Below are positions 41,667 to 51,400 of a stretch of DNA of 64,000 nucleotides, piece after piece. The notes under the pieces were generated by a model that saw only the letters and a list, made by a program, of their open reading frames with translations, made no database searches and was not told the origin of the DNA. Origin of the DNA: Helicobacter_B zhangjianzhongii (GTDB taxonomy: Bacteria; Campylobacterota; Campylobacteria; Campylobacterales; Helicobacteraceae); assembly GCF_030249855.1 (NCBI RefSeq), contig NZ_JANURN010000003.1:1-64000 (forward strand). The letters are read 5' to 3'. Numbering within the stretch: the first letter of the stretch is position 1; every line of letters begins with the position of its first letter. The position numbers and the translations under genes are program-made.

Positions 41667-43094
41667 ATGAGTGCTTATGAAACCATCATTGGGCTTGAAG
41701 TCCATGTCCAGCTAAACACCGCCACAAAGATTTTCTGCTCCTGTGCCACAAGCTTTGGGCAAGAGCCTAATAAAAATGTCTGCCCTACTTGCTTGGGACT
41801 GCCCGGCGCATTGCCTGTGCTTAATCGTGAAGCGGTGAAAAAGGCGATTAGCTTTGGCACAGCAATCAATGCTACAATCAACCAAAACTCCATTTTTGCG
41901 CGTAAAAACTACTTCTACCCCGATTTACCCAAAGCCTATCAAATCAGCCAGTTTGAGATCCCAATTATAGGGCGTGGGGAGATTGAGATTGAAGTAAATG
42001 GAGAGCAAAAGACTATCGGCGTTACTCGCGCTCACCTAGAAGAAGATGCGGGCAAAAATATCCACGAGAGCGACTTTTCAAAAGTGGATTTAAACCGCGC
42101 TTGCACGCCGCTTTTAGAGATTGTCAGTGAGCCAGATATGCGAAGTAGCGATGAAGCAATAGCTTATCTTAAAAAGCTGCATTCTATCGTGCGATTTTTA
42201 GGCATTAGTGATGCCAATATGCAAGAAGGGAGCTTCCGCTGTGATGCCAATGTCTCTATCCGCGAAAAAGGGGATTCTAAGCTTTACACACGCGTAGAGA
42301 TTAAGAATCTAAACTCCTTTAAATTTATCCAAAAGGCAATAGAATACGAAGTGGAGCGGCAAATTGAAGCGTGGGAAGATGGCAAATATGCAGAGCAAGT
42401 CGTGCAAGAAACGCGCCTTTTTGATACCGCAAAAGGCGTAACTCGCTCAATGCGTGGCAAGGAGGAAGCGGCGGATTATCGCTACTTCCCAGACCCAGAT
42501 TTACTGCCTGTATTTATTGATGAAAAGCTAATGCAAGAGGGCAAAGAGATCCCCGAAATGCCAGATGAAAAAGCAGCACGATATGTCAAGAACTTTGGCA
42601 TTAAGCCCTATGATGCAGGTGTGCTGACTTCTAGCCTTGAGCTTACACAATATTTTGAATCTATGCTTGATTCTGGTGCGAGTGCGAAAGGCTCTCTTAC
42701 TTGGCTTACCACTGAGCTTCTAGGGCGATTAAAGGGCGAGAATACCCTGCAAACTTGCGGGATAGATTCTACAACACTTGCCACACTTGTTAAACGCATA
42801 GATGAGAGCAAAATCAGCGGCAAAAGTGGCAAAGAAATCCTAGATGTACTTGTGGAAAATCGCGGTGGCGATGTGGATTCTCTTATAGATTCTATGGGAT
42901 TAGCACAGGTGAATGACGATGGCGCAATCCTAGCTGCCATAGATTCTGTGCTAAGTGCCAATCCTGATAAAGTCGCAGAATTTAAAAACGGCAAAGATAA
43001 GCTTTTTGGCTTTTTTGTAGGGCAGGTGATGAAAACAAGCAAGGGTGCAAACCCCGCCCGCGTCAATGAGCTATTAAAAGAAAAGCTACAATAA
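41667..43094 (+). CDS. gatB: Asp-tRNA(Asn)/Glu-tRNA(Gln) amidotransferase subunit B
   Basis: 475 residues. GatB activates and amidates Glu-tRNA(Gln) and Asp-tRNA(Asn) with ammonia from GatA. Seen: YETIIGLEVHVQLNT, CPTCLGLPGALPVLN with zinc cysteines (with CSCATSF), RKNYFYPDLPKAYQISQ, EDAGKNIH, and MRSKEEAADYRYFPDPDL-type MRGKEEAADYRYFPDPDLLPV. Helicobacter lacks GlnRS and depends on this enzyme with a GltX that misacylates tRNA(Gln); a gltX lies at 55.9 kb. AAGGAG ribosome site at the end of the repeat mosaic. Confidence 0.96.
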   Translation: MSAYETIIGLEVHVQLNTATKIFCSCATSFGQEPNKNVCPTCLGLPGALPVLNREAVKKAISFGTAINATINQNSIFARKNYFYPDLPKAYQISQFEIPIIGRGEIEIEVNGEQKTIGVTRAHLEEDAGKNIHESDFSKVDLNRACTPLLEIVSEPDMRSSDEAIAYLKKLHSIVRFLGISDANMQEGSFRCDANVSIREKGDSKLYTRVEIKNLNSFKFIQKAIEYEVERQIEAWEDGKYAEQVVQETRLFDTAKGVTRSMRGKEEAADYRYFPDPDLLPVFIDEKLMQEGKEIPEMPDEKAARYVKNFGIKPYDAGVLTSSLELTQYFESMLDSGASAKGSLTWLTTELLGRLKGENTLQTCGIDSTTLATLVKRIDESKISGKSGKEILDVLVENRGGDVDSLIDSMGLAQVNDDGAILAAIDSVLSANPDKVAEFKNGKDKLFGFFVGQVMKTSKGANPARVNELLKEKLQ

Positions 43095-43164
43095 CACCGC
43101 ACATAAATCACAGGGGAGAATTATGCAAGATTATGCAAAGCTAACAACTAATAAAAATCAATTA

Positions 43165-43171
43165 GGGGGGG
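43165..43171 (+). repeat. G7 tract near the upstream start of the helicase
   Basis: An ATG at 43123 has a strong GGGGAG ribosome site. After 14 codons it reaches G7 and stops at TAG five codons later. With six (or nine) G the frame runs without stop into the helicase at 43397, adding about 90 residues. With eight G it stops soon. The tract is short for a switch but placed like one. Confidence 0.65.
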
Positions 43172-43396
43172 CAGCAGCAAAGTAGCAGCCCCAAGCTAGA
43201 ATCCAGCCTAGAATCCACTTTTGATTCTGCCCTAGATCCACTTTCACCCCCTAAGCTAGCAGACCAAGCAGCCCTAAGCCCTAAAGCAAACCCCTATGCC
43301 AACTCCACTTGCACCACCAACAAACCTCCCAACACGCTAAAAAATCAATTCAAAAACGCCCTAGAAGACAAAAATATCTCCAATCTAGCCTTTCTT

Positions 43397-46300
43397 ATGG
43401 GCTATTTTCGCGCAAGTGGCTTTATCCATTTGCACAATCTCATTATGGATTCTGGGGGCTATGGGCGATTTAGCTCTATCCGCTTGCTTGTGGGGCTTAA
43501 TGTCGATGCGCTTGTGTTTGAGCTAGAGCAAACAAATGCCGATATAACGCGCCTAAATGACGCCAACAAGGCAAAATTCACCCAAGCCTTTATCAAAGCC
43601 CAGCAAAAATCCATACAAAAAGAGTCCTATGACAAGCAAGTGCAAGACTCTATCCAAGCCCTACAACACGCCCTAGAATCCAAGCAGCTAGAAATCCGTA
43701 TCGTGCGGGAGAAAAACGCCCACGCCAAATTCTACCTCTTCTACTCCCAAGCCCAAAGCCACACCGATTCAAGCAAGCCACACTTCCAAGGCTCGCTGAT
43801 TGTAGGCAGCAGCAATCTTAGCCACAATGGCTTAGAAAACAACTATGAGTTTAATATTCTCTCAAAAAACAGCGACAACCTAGCCTTTAGCCACTTTGAG
43901 TTTGAGAGTCTATGGGGCAGTGCGATTCCGCTGGATTCTAGCGATATAGAGAGGGCAAAAAGGGGGACTTATTTAGAGAAAATCCTAAGCCCCAAAGAGA
44001 TGTATCACAAGCTTTTGCTTTGCCACTTTGGCGAAGTATTTTTACACACAGACTCCAGCATACAAGCCCTAATCGCTAGCGCGAACTACACACCATACAA
44101 TTACCAAATCCACGCCGTGCAAGAGGGCATAGACAAACTAGAGCGATATAATGGCTTTTTCCTAAGCGATGTGGTAGGACTTGGCAAAACGCTCATCGCC
44201 TGTGTCATTGCCAAAAAGCTCCAGCTAGATAGCAAAATCACGGGCAAGATCCTCATCTGCGCACCAAAAGCCGTGCAGAAATCGTGGAAAAAGCATAAAA
44301 ACGACTTTAAGATACTTGCAGAGATCACCACACACGATAGCCTACACAAGCTAGAAGACAAAGAGAGCTTTGAGCTTATCATCATTGATGAGAGCCACAA
44401 CTTCCGCAATCAAGATGCCAACCGCTACAAAGAGCTGCAAAATCTCTGCCAATTCCCCTACACACGCACCCTGCCAAGCGGGCAGACCATCTCCACACGC
44501 AAAAGAGTGATCCTCCTATCCGCCACCCCGCAAAACAACTCCCCCACAGATTTAGAAACGCAAATCCACCTTTTCCGCAATAAGCGCGATACCACCATTG
44601 TAGAAAACCAAAGCCTAGAGAGATTTTTCAAAAAAATCAATGATGATTACGCCACACTTAATGCAAAGCGCAAAGAGCTTAACAGGAAGAAAAATGAAGA
44701 CCTAGCCAATGGCTTACCCCCTTCTACCACAGCAGCAGAGATTGAAAACACAAAAGCCCTGCAAAAGCTAGGCGACACCCTACGCGAAAAGCTGCTAGCA
44801 AAGATTATGATCCGCCGCACCAGAGCAGATATACAAAGCAGCTATACTAAAGACAAAAATAAGCAAGGCTTGATATTCCCCGAGATTCTATCGCCAAGCG
44901 ATTTGACCTACGACCTAGACTCTATCTCGCATAATCTCGCCACACAAACGCTACTTTTCCTAGCAGGCGAGCTAAATAGCATAGCCAAGCAATTTATAGG
45001 GGAGAAAAACGGCTACACCTACGCGCGCTACCGCATATACCCCAATCTCACCGAGCAGGGCAAGCAGAAGTTCCGCGCTGCCTATGGTGCTAAAAAAGAT
45101 GATCGATTCTATAAAGACCAAGCTGCCCAGCTTGCGATATTTATGCAAAAGATTCTATTCAAACGCTTTGACTCTAGTATAAAAGCCTTCAAAGACACTT
45201 TAAAGAAGCAAATCCACTCTTATGAGCAAATGCTTAGCCAATTTCAAACAGATACAATCTATCTCCCCAAGCATAATGACAACAGAGAGCGGCTATACAG
45301 ACTGCTAGATGAAGATAACGACCAAGCCTTAGAAGAGCTTTTAGAGCAAGGTAAGCTTCTAGCCTTGCACTCAAGCGACTTTCAAAAAGACTATGAAGAA
45401 AAGCTTAAAACAGATGAAAAAAATCTCAAAACCCTGCTTGAAAAATGGGAGCAAATCACCCAAGACCCCAAGCTTGATACGCTTAAAGACTTTTTATACT
45501 CCAAAGAGCCAGACCAAAAGATTGTGATCTTCACAGAAGCAAAATCAAGCAGCGAGTATCTCTATAGCCAGCTAGAGTCCCTCCCGCACTTACAAGGCAA
45601 ACTCCTCCATATCCACAGCGACAACCGCGATGAGCTAGAATCTAGCATACGAGCAAACTTTGATGCCAACTACCCAGAAAATAAGCAGCAAAATGACAAG
45701 CGCATAATCATCACCACCGATGTCCTAGCAGAGGGCGTAAATCTCCATAGAGCCAATATCATCATAAATTATGATACCCCCTACAATTCCACGCGCCTTA
45801 TGCAGCGCATAGGACGCATAAACCGCATAGGCACACCCCATAAGCAAATCCATATTTACAATTTCAAACCCACGCACTTTAATGACCACATTATAAACAT
45901 CAATGCAATCGCCAGCCAAAAGATCCAAAGCTTCCACTACACTTTGGGCGAGGATTCTGCGATTTATGATGAGAGCGAAGAGTTTGATAGCAAAAAGCTC
46001 TTTAAAATCGTGCAAGACAAAGAGAAAGAGACTAGCAAAGACACAAAGTATCAAAACGACTTGCGCGATCTCTACTACAACAACAAAGCAGAGTTTGCTC
46101 GTATCAAAGCCCTCCCTAGCAAGTCGCGCTGCTTTATCCAGCTAGATTCTAGCTCCACAGATTTTAGCTCCACAAGCGCGCAAAGCTACGCCTACTTGAA
46201 AAAAGCTGTGAAAAACTTCGCCCCCTACCATATCCAAAAATCCCAAGACCTCTTAGAAGAAGCAGCCCCCAAGCCCTGCTTGTTTTATGAGCTAGCTGAT

Positions 46301-46756
46301 TTTCTTAAAGCCCACATAGAGCGCAAGCCCTACAAGCCAAGCGATGATGAGCTAGCCCTGCACCACGCCCACACACAAGCCGCGCTAGATCACTATACCA
46401 AGCCAAGCTCGCCTACTTTGCCCTTTGCTAGCTCCCCAATTAGCCCTAGCAAGCAAGCCCACACCCTAAACCCCCAAGAGCAAAAAGCCCTATTCAAGCT
46501 TCGCCATATAAATGAGCTAGATTCTACGCTAAAGGCTAATCTTATCACCGCGGTGCAAAATGGCTCTCATCACAGCCTAGCCAAAGATATAAACAACGCC
46601 AAAAGCCTAGAAGACATTAAAGCCGTAGCCCACAACTACGGACTCACAATCCAAGCCCAAAGCGATGAGCCAAAAGATGAGCCACTAGAATCCACAGAGC
46701 TTGCAAAGCCAGATATTGAGCTAAGTATTTCTGCTTTCACAAAGGCGAAGCAATGA
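43397..46756 (+). CDS. PLD-domain SNF2-like helicase of a restriction/defence system
   Basis: 1119 residues from ATG 43397, which has no ribosome site; the natural start is probably 43123 through the G7 tract, and the frame upstream (LKNQFKNALEDKNISNLAF) clearly belongs to the protein. Phospholipase-D-like nuclease domain at residues ~1-170 (HAKFYLFYSQ, SLIVGSSNLSHNGLENNYEF). SNF2 helicase: Walker A LSDVVGLGKTLIACVIA, DESH box LIIIDESHNFRNQ, motif III ILLSATPQNN, motif V TTDVLAEGVNLHRA, motif VI LMQRIGRINRIG. Such proteins pair with Eco57I-class methylases in restriction or DISARM-like systems, translocating on and cutting unmodified DNA. Expression may be phase-variable. Confidence 0.8.
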   Translation: MGYFRASGFIHLHNLIMDSGGYGRFSSIRLLVGLNVDALVFELEQTNADITRLNDANKAKFTQAFIKAQQKSIQKESYDKQVQDSIQALQHALESKQLEIRIVREKNAHAKFYLFYSQAQSHTDSSKPHFQGSLIVGSSNLSHNGLENNYEFNILSKNSDNLAFSHFEFESLWGSAIPLDSSDIERAKRGTYLEKILSPKEMYHKLLLCHFGEVFLHTDSSIQALIASANYTPYNYQIHAVQEGIDKLERYNGFFLSDVVGLGKTLIACVIAKKLQLDSKITGKILICAPKAVQKSWKKHKNDFKILAEITTHDSLHKLEDKESFELIIIDESHNFRNQDANRYKELQNLCQFPYTRTLPSGQTISTRKRVILLSATPQNNSPTDLETQIHLFRNKRDTTIVENQSLERFFKKINDDYATLNAKRKELNRKKNEDLANGLPPSTTAAEIENTKALQKLGDTLREKLLAKIMIRRTRADIQSSYTKDKNKQGLIFPEILSPSDLTYDLDSISHNLATQTLLFLAGELNSIAKQFIGEKNGYTYARYRIYPNLTEQGKQKFRAAYGAKKDDRFYKDQAAQLAIFMQKILFKRFDSSIKAFKDTLKKQIHSYEQMLSQFQTDTIYLPKHNDNRERLYRLLDEDNDQALEELLEQGKLLALHSSDFQKDYEEKLKTDEKNLKTLLEKWEQITQDPKLDTLKDFLYSKEPDQKIVIFTEAKSSSEYLYSQLESLPHLQGKLLHIHSDNRDELESSIRANFDANYPENKQQNDKRIIITTDVLAEGVNLHRANIIINYDTPYNSTRLMQRIGRINRIGTPHKQIHIYNFKPTHFNDHIININAIASQKIQSFHYTLGEDSAIYDESEEFDSKKLFKIVQDKEKETSKDTKYQNDLRDLYYNNKAEFARIKALPSKSRCFIQLDSSSTDFSSTSAQSYAYLKKAVKNFAPYHIQKSQDLLEEAAPKPCLFYELADFLKAHIERKPYKPSDDELALHHAHTQAALDHYTKPSSPTLPFASSPISPSKQAHTLNPQEQKALFKLRHINELDSTLKANLITAVQNGSHHSLAKDINNAKSLEDIKAVAHNYGLTIQAQSDEPKDEPLESTELAKPDIELSISAFTKAKQ

Positions 46757-47430
46757 GAGCCCTAGAATCCCAAAACGGCTTTACAAAACAAGCCCAAAAC
46801 CTAGAATCCACTTTTCAGCAAAGCTCCCACAGCACCACCGCAACTCCTAGAATCCTTGAAGAAGAAAATCAAGCTTCTCTGTCATTGCGAGCCGACAACG
46901 GCGGCGAAGCAATCCATAATCAAAAAGTGGATTCTAGCAAGCAAGCCCATTTCCTGTCATTGCGAGATTTTGCGCTAGCAAAATCGTGGCAATCCACACC
47001 ACCAAAAACACAAACCCTAGAATCCACTTTTGATAAAACCGCCCAAAACTCGCTCTCCCTGTCATCGCGAGACTTCCGCAAGGAAGTCGTGGCGATCCAT
47101 AGTAAAAAAGTGGATTCTAGTAAAGCCTATTCTGCTAACGCAGAATCTATGGATTGCCACGCGGACAAGTCCGCTCGCAATGACAGAAAAAACGCAGAGG
47201 CTGAAAATGTGTTTGATAGCAACTAGCAGGGCGAAAACGCCCAAAACGCGTTTGATAGCCAAGTCGCAGGCGGCAGGATTTGCCGATGATTTTGGTGGCT
47301 TTCAAGGCGGGGGCGAAGGGATTTACCTAAGCGGTAATGAGCAAGCCCCCGCCGCAGAATCCGCCAAAAGCGCGGCAAAGCCAACGCCCAAACCAAACAA
47401 AGCCAAATCCCAGAAAACCAACCAAAAGAG
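46757..47430 (+). repeat. Repeat array between helicase and methylase
   Basis: About 670 bases made almost only of repeats: core 15-mers (near 46800, 46924, 47020, 47108), palindromes with stems GATTTTGC/GCAAAATC (46966-46985), GACTTCC/GGAAGTC (47071-47088) and GCGGAC/GTCCGC (47161-47174), and a long mosaic with arms GGCGGGGGC (47306-47314) and GCCCCCGCC (47345-47353). A 157-codon open frame starting in the helicase stop (ATGA) is pure repeat translation and is not called as a gene. Confidence 0.85.
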
Positions 47431-47436
47431 CAAACA

Positions 47437-50400
47437 ATGACAACCCCCCTACAAACCTTCACCACCTCCCCCTACACCCTAGAGCATTTCAAAGACTTTA
47501 TCCAGCAAGCTTTCCCACAAGCCCAGCTACTAGACTCCCCCACCACGCCCTACAAAGAAGGGCATATTATCCACGCCTACACCCCAATCTGCGATGAAAT
47601 AGAGCTAGAATCTAGCCATATCCTGCAAGTCTATGCCTTTGAGACAAGCTCTACTCGTGCCAAAGTTACCCTACACCAAGAGCTAGCCAAAATCGCTAAA
47701 AATAACGCCTCCCATATCCTAGCGTGCTTCTACAACCCAAGCGATACAAAAGAGTTCCGCCTAAGCCTTATCACCACAGGCTTTGACTTTGAGGCTAATA
47801 AATCCACCCATAGCAACCTCCGCCGCCAGAGCTTCACTCTAGGAGACTCTATCCCCACCCACACCGCACAAAAGCAGCTAAAAGATCTCATAGACTCCAA
47901 AGCCAAAAGCAAAGACACCCTAGAAGAAGTCTTTTCCCTAGAGCCTGTTACAAAAGAGTTTTATGCGGAGTATAAAAAGCTCTATGACAGCCTATGCCAA
48001 ACTCTCAACGCCTCCCCAGCCGTCATAAACGCGCTAAATGGCTACCAAGGCGTAAGCGGCGAGCAAGCCACCTCCGCCTTTGTCAAAAAGCTCTTAGGGC
48101 GCATTATCTTTCTGTATTTTTTACAGAAAAAGGGCTGGCTAGGCGTGGAGCAAGGCAAGCAATGGGGCAGTGGCGATAAGCACTTTTTCCGCACGCTTTT
48201 TGCTCGCGCTAAGAAGCAGGGGCAGAGCTTTTATGCCAAGCTTCTCTGCCCACTCTTTTTTGAGAGCCTAAACACAGAAAGAAAGGACGACTACAGCCAA
48301 GAGCTAGGCTGCAAGATCCCCTTCCTAAATGGCGGACTCTTTGAAGAAGCAAAGCTACCCGCCACGGAACACCACAGCTTTGATAGACATATCGCCATAG
48401 AGCAAGCCCTAGACAACACCCAATTTGAAGCGATTTTTGAGCTTTTTGACCGCTACCACTTCACCATAGAAGAATCCACCCCCGATAATGTCGAAATCTC
48501 CATCGACCCAGAAATGCTAGGCAAAGTCTTTGAAAACCTAATCGACTACAACAAAGACACAGGAGCATTCTACACGCGGCGACCTATTGTGCATTTTATG
48601 TGTAAAAACGCCCTGACTCGCTACTTGCAAATCCAGCTCCTAGGCAGCATAGCCCAAGCAGATCTAAGCGATTCTAGCGCGAAAGTGGATTCTAAGAAAA
48701 CCGCCCAATGCCCAGAATCCACTTTTGATAAAACCGCTCAAAATGCAAGCGACTCGCACGACATAAAAGTAGAAAATGTGTTTGATAAAACACCGCAGGC
48801 GGCAGGATTTGCCGATGATTTTGTGGGTTGTCAAGGCGTGGGCGAAGGGATTTACCTAAGCGGTAATGAGCAAGCCCACGCCGCAGACTCCCGCAAAAGC
48901 GCGGCAAAGCCAACGCCAGAAATCAGCCAAGCAATCCATAATCTCATTTTCCACCAAGACCCAAGCCACCTACCCCCAACCACACAATCCCAAATCCTAT
49001 CCCTCCTCCAAGAATGCACAATCCTAGACAACGCCATAGGCTCGGGGGCTTTCCCTATGGGGCTTTTGCTAGAGATTTTAGAAGCTATCCACGCGCTTTG
49101 CCCAGAGCTCAAAGAAGAGCAGCTAGCCAAGTGCAAACGCCAAATAATCGCCAATCAAATCTATGGCGTAGATATTGATGCTGATGCCATAGAGATAGCC
49201 AAGCTTAGATTTTGGCTCTCCATTGCCGTTGATGAGTCTAGCCCAAGCCCCCTGCCAAACTTAGACTTCAAGCTTATGCAGGGCAACTCCCTGCTAGAGT
49301 CCATCTGCTCTATCCCTGTGATAGAGAGCCTTGAGCAAGAGGAGCGCGATGGGCTTTTTGAAAAAAGAGAGACACACAGAGTCCAATCTCTCCCGCTTTT
49401 CAGCCGCGACCAAGCAAAAGACTTAACAAAGCTTTTCCTAGACTACTACGAGTCCCACACCCCCAAGCAAAAGCAAGCCCTAAAGCAAGAGATTCTAAAG
49501 ATTATGCAAGATGTCTTCACGCAGCGCAAAGCCGATATAGACAGAGAAATACACTCCCTTATCAATGACCCAAAAGCCCAAGCCAGCCCAAAAGCCCAGG
49601 CACAAGCCCAAGCCAAATCCCTAGCCCTAGAAGACTTCAAAGCAGAGCTAGACTCCCTCTTGCACGACTATGCGCGCTATGACTTCCACACAGACAAGCT
49701 CTTCCTCTATCGCTTTTTCTTCGCTCCTGTGTTTGAGAAAGGCGGCTTTGACATCGTGATCGGTAATCCTCCCTATATCCGCCAAGAAAAGATCCCCCAA
49801 AAGCAAGAGATACTACAAGAGTTTGAAGCCCTGCGCCTAGAGCCGCAAGCCCCCATCAAGTTTAGCGACTCAAGTGCTGATATTTTCACCTACTTTTATG
49901 CCAAAGGCTTGGAGCTGCTAAAGCCTAGCGGGGTGCTAAGCTTCATCACTAGCAACAAATGGTGCCGCGCCAAATATGGGCAAAATCTACGCGAGCTGCT
50001 CCTACCGCGGCTAGATTCTCACTATGACTTAAATGGTATCAAAGCCTTTGAGTCTGCCACTGTGGATACCGCCATAACCACCGTGCTAAAGTCCCAGCCC
50101 CAAACTCTAAAGGATCAAGAGCCTAAGGAGGCAAAAGGATCTAAAGAGCCTAAAGCCCCTAGCCACAATCTCTACTTCCTAGCACTTAGTCAAAGTGGCG
50201 CGAGCCACCAAGCCCTGCTAAGCAGCAGCCCCTATCTCTCTGCAACCATCCACACCAAGCGCGTAAGCCTGCCTGCAAGCAGCCTAAGCGCAAGCTCCCT
50301 TAGCTTTGCAAATCCCGCCGCCCTAGCCCTTAAAGCTAAAATTGAAGCAATCGGCACACCGCTAAAAGAGTGGGATATTTCTATAAATTATGGAATCAAA

Positions 50401-50532
50401 ACAGGCTATAACGAAGCCTTTATTATAGATTCTAAGAAACGAGATGAGATTTTAAGCAATTGTGATGATACGCAAGCTTCACTAAAGCCCTATCCACTTA
50501 GTCAATATGACCCAAATCTAGCTAGCGACTAG
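47437..50532 (+). CDS. Eco57I-class DNA methylase, cut off before its target-recognition domain
   Basis: 1031 residues. N-terminal region, helical core, then an N6-adenine methyltransferase: motif I in ILDNAIGSGAFPMGLLLEIL, IYGVDIDADAIEIAKLRFWL, and the catalytic DIVIGNPPYIRQE. The recognition part begins INYGIKTGYNEAFIIDSKKRDEI and then diverges into a short unrelated tail ending LASD. The natural continuation, RTEQLIKPILRGRDIKRYSYEW, occurs in the protein starting at 51393. About 1 kb with an NYN gene separates them. A repeat mosaic (48655-48930) is inserted in frame before motif I. Start shortly after the repeat array; RBS weak (GAGCAAACA). Confidence 0.8.
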   Translation: MTTPLQTFTTSPYTLEHFKDFIQQAFPQAQLLDSPTTPYKEGHIIHAYTPICDEIELESSHILQVYAFETSSTRAKVTLHQELAKIAKNNASHILACFYNPSDTKEFRLSLITTGFDFEANKSTHSNLRRQSFTLGDSIPTHTAQKQLKDLIDSKAKSKDTLEEVFSLEPVTKEFYAEYKKLYDSLCQTLNASPAVINALNGYQGVSGEQATSAFVKKLLGRIIFLYFLQKKGWLGVEQGKQWGSGDKHFFRTLFARAKKQGQSFYAKLLCPLFFESLNTERKDDYSQELGCKIPFLNGGLFEEAKLPATEHHSFDRHIAIEQALDNTQFEAIFELFDRYHFTIEESTPDNVEISIDPEMLGKVFENLIDYNKDTGAFYTRRPIVHFMCKNALTRYLQIQLLGSIAQADLSDSSAKVDSKKTAQCPESTFDKTAQNASDSHDIKVENVFDKTPQAAGFADDFVGCQGVGEGIYLSGNEQAHAADSRKSAAKPTPEISQAIHNLIFHQDPSHLPPTTQSQILSLLQECTILDNAIGSGAFPMGLLLEILEAIHALCPELKEEQLAKCKRQIIANQIYGVDIDADAIEIAKLRFWLSIAVDESSPSPLPNLDFKLMQGNSLLESICSIPVIESLEQEERDGLFEKRETHRVQSLPLFSRDQAKDLTKLFLDYYESHTPKQKQALKQEILKIMQDVFTQRKADIDREIHSLINDPKAQASPKAQAQAQAKSLALEDFKAELDSLLHDYARYDFHTDKLFLYRFFFAPVFEKGGFDIVIGNPPYIRQEKIPQKQEILQEFEALRLEPQAPIKFSDSSADIFTYFYAKGLELLKPSGVLSFITSNKWCRAKYGQNLRELLLPRLDSHYDLNGIKAFESATVDTAITTVLKSQPQTLKDQEPKEAKGSKEPKAPSHNLYFLALSQSGASHQALLSSSPYLSATIHTKRVSLPASSLSASSLSFANPAALALKAKIEAIGTPLKEWDISINYGIKTGYNEAFIIDSKKRDEILSNCDDTQASLKPYPLSQYDPNLASD
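48655..48930 (+). repeat. In-frame repeat mosaic inside the methylase
   Basis: Core motifs and a long mosaic with perfect arms GGCGTGGGC (48835-48843) and GCCCACGCC (48874-48882), coding QAAGFADDF, GIYLSGNEQAHAAD and KSAAKPTPE between RYLQIQLLGS and SQAIHNLIF of the enzyme. Confidence 0.85.
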
Positions 50533-50588
50533 CCGCTCAAAGCCTTGCGTAAGCGATATTTAAGCGTGCTTTTGTGATAATCCCAGCC

Positions 50589-50666
50589 ATAAAAGCACAG
50601 CTTAATCCCCCGAAGCATTGCACACCACTTAATTCGGTGCAATCAGGGATTAAGCTGTGCTTTTAT
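50589..50666 (+). other. Large nested hairpin before the NYN gene
   Basis: A perfect 21-bp inverted repeat: 50589-50609 (ATAAAAGCACAGCTTAATCC plus C) with 50646-50666. The loop contains a second pair ATTGCAC (50617-50623) with GTGCAAT (50637-50643), and alternative CCGAA/TTCGG (50610-50614, 50633-50637). It lies in the insertion that splits the methylase, 60 bases before the NYN start. It may be an RNA structure, a transcription attenuator or a transposition remnant. Confidence 0.7.
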
Positions 50667-50725
50667 GTTTATACTCTTTCCTTGATCTATGAAGAAGCAC
50701 TATGAAACAGCACTTAGGAAGTCGT

Positions 50726-51400
50726 ATGAAAAAAGTCGCAGTATTTATCGACTGGGAGAATCTGCGCCTAGACATTCACCATATCCAGCGCACGCATATC
50801 AATCGCCGCGATATTACTTTCAACTACAACAGCATTAGAGATATTACATTTCTTATCCATTCTTTTATTGACACAAGCGAAGATATTAGCAAAATCTTTT
50901 TCTACACGGCATTGCCACTTTCACAAGATGAGATAGATAAAAAAGCCAATTCTCTCCCCCAAGAAATTCAGAGTAAAATCACCGCCTATGCAAGCACTAC
51001 AAGCGAGAAAATACGCAAAATACACAAGCAAGTAAGTAGTTTTATCAAGCATATTGCCTTTGAAGAGTATTTTGCGGTGCGATTAGGAGAGCTTAAAATC
51101 TCTGGTTTTGACCCAAATGGCAGACCCATCATAAGCCAAAAACAAGTCGATATGCTACTAGGGCTTGATATTTCCCACATCGCCTACCAAAAGCTAGCAG
51201 ACAAAGTCATCATATTTTGTAAAGATACAGACATCACACCTGCACTCAAATGCGCCAGAGTAAATGGGCTAGAAGTCATCATCGCTAGTATAAAAGAGGG
51301 CTACAAAGTCGCTGATAAGCTTAGAAAACATAGCGATGTCCTACGAGAAAGAAGCCTAATCACTATCGCAAATAATCTCAAAGGAGTTTCAAATGACTAG
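50726..51400 (+). CDS. NYN-domain (LabA/DUF88-like) putative RNase
   Basis: 224 residues from ATG 50726 (AGGA at good spacing); an ATG 24 bases earlier is possible. NYN/PIN-like nuclease fold: KKVAVFIDWENLRLDI with the N-terminal Asp/Glu metal ligands, KQVDMLLGLDISHIAY, and VIIFCKDTDITPALKCARVNGL with the second acidic cluster, then VIIASIKEGYKVADKLRKHSD. The family cleaves RNA in various contexts. It sits inside the split methylase; its last eight bases overlap the start of the recognition protein, whose ribosome site (AAAGGAG) lies inside this gene. A function in the defence island is inferred from that coupling. Confidence 0.75.
   Translation: MKKVAVFIDWENLRLDIHHIQRTHINRRDITFNYNSIRDITFLIHSFIDTSEDISKIFFYTALPLSQDEIDKKANSLPQEIQSKITAYASTTSEKIRKIHKQVSSFIKHIAFEEYFAVRLGELKISGFDPNGRPIISQKQVDMLLGLDISHIAYQKLADKVIIFCKDTDITPALKCARVNGLEVIIASIKEGYKVADKLRKHSDVLRERSLITIANNLKGVSND

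Noticed and set aside
41332..41670. 113-codon open frame before gatB
   Set aside because: Consists of repeat translation only and overlaps the gatB start.
46753..47226. 157-codon open frame between helicase and methylase
   Set aside because: Every segment is a translated repeat (LEST, KVDS, DCHADKSARND); no conserved domain.
50589..50666. Hairpin as a simple terminator of the methylase gene
   Set aside because: The stem is unusually long and nested, and only a weak T run (TTTTAT) follows; a terminator role is possible but does not explain the second inner stem.
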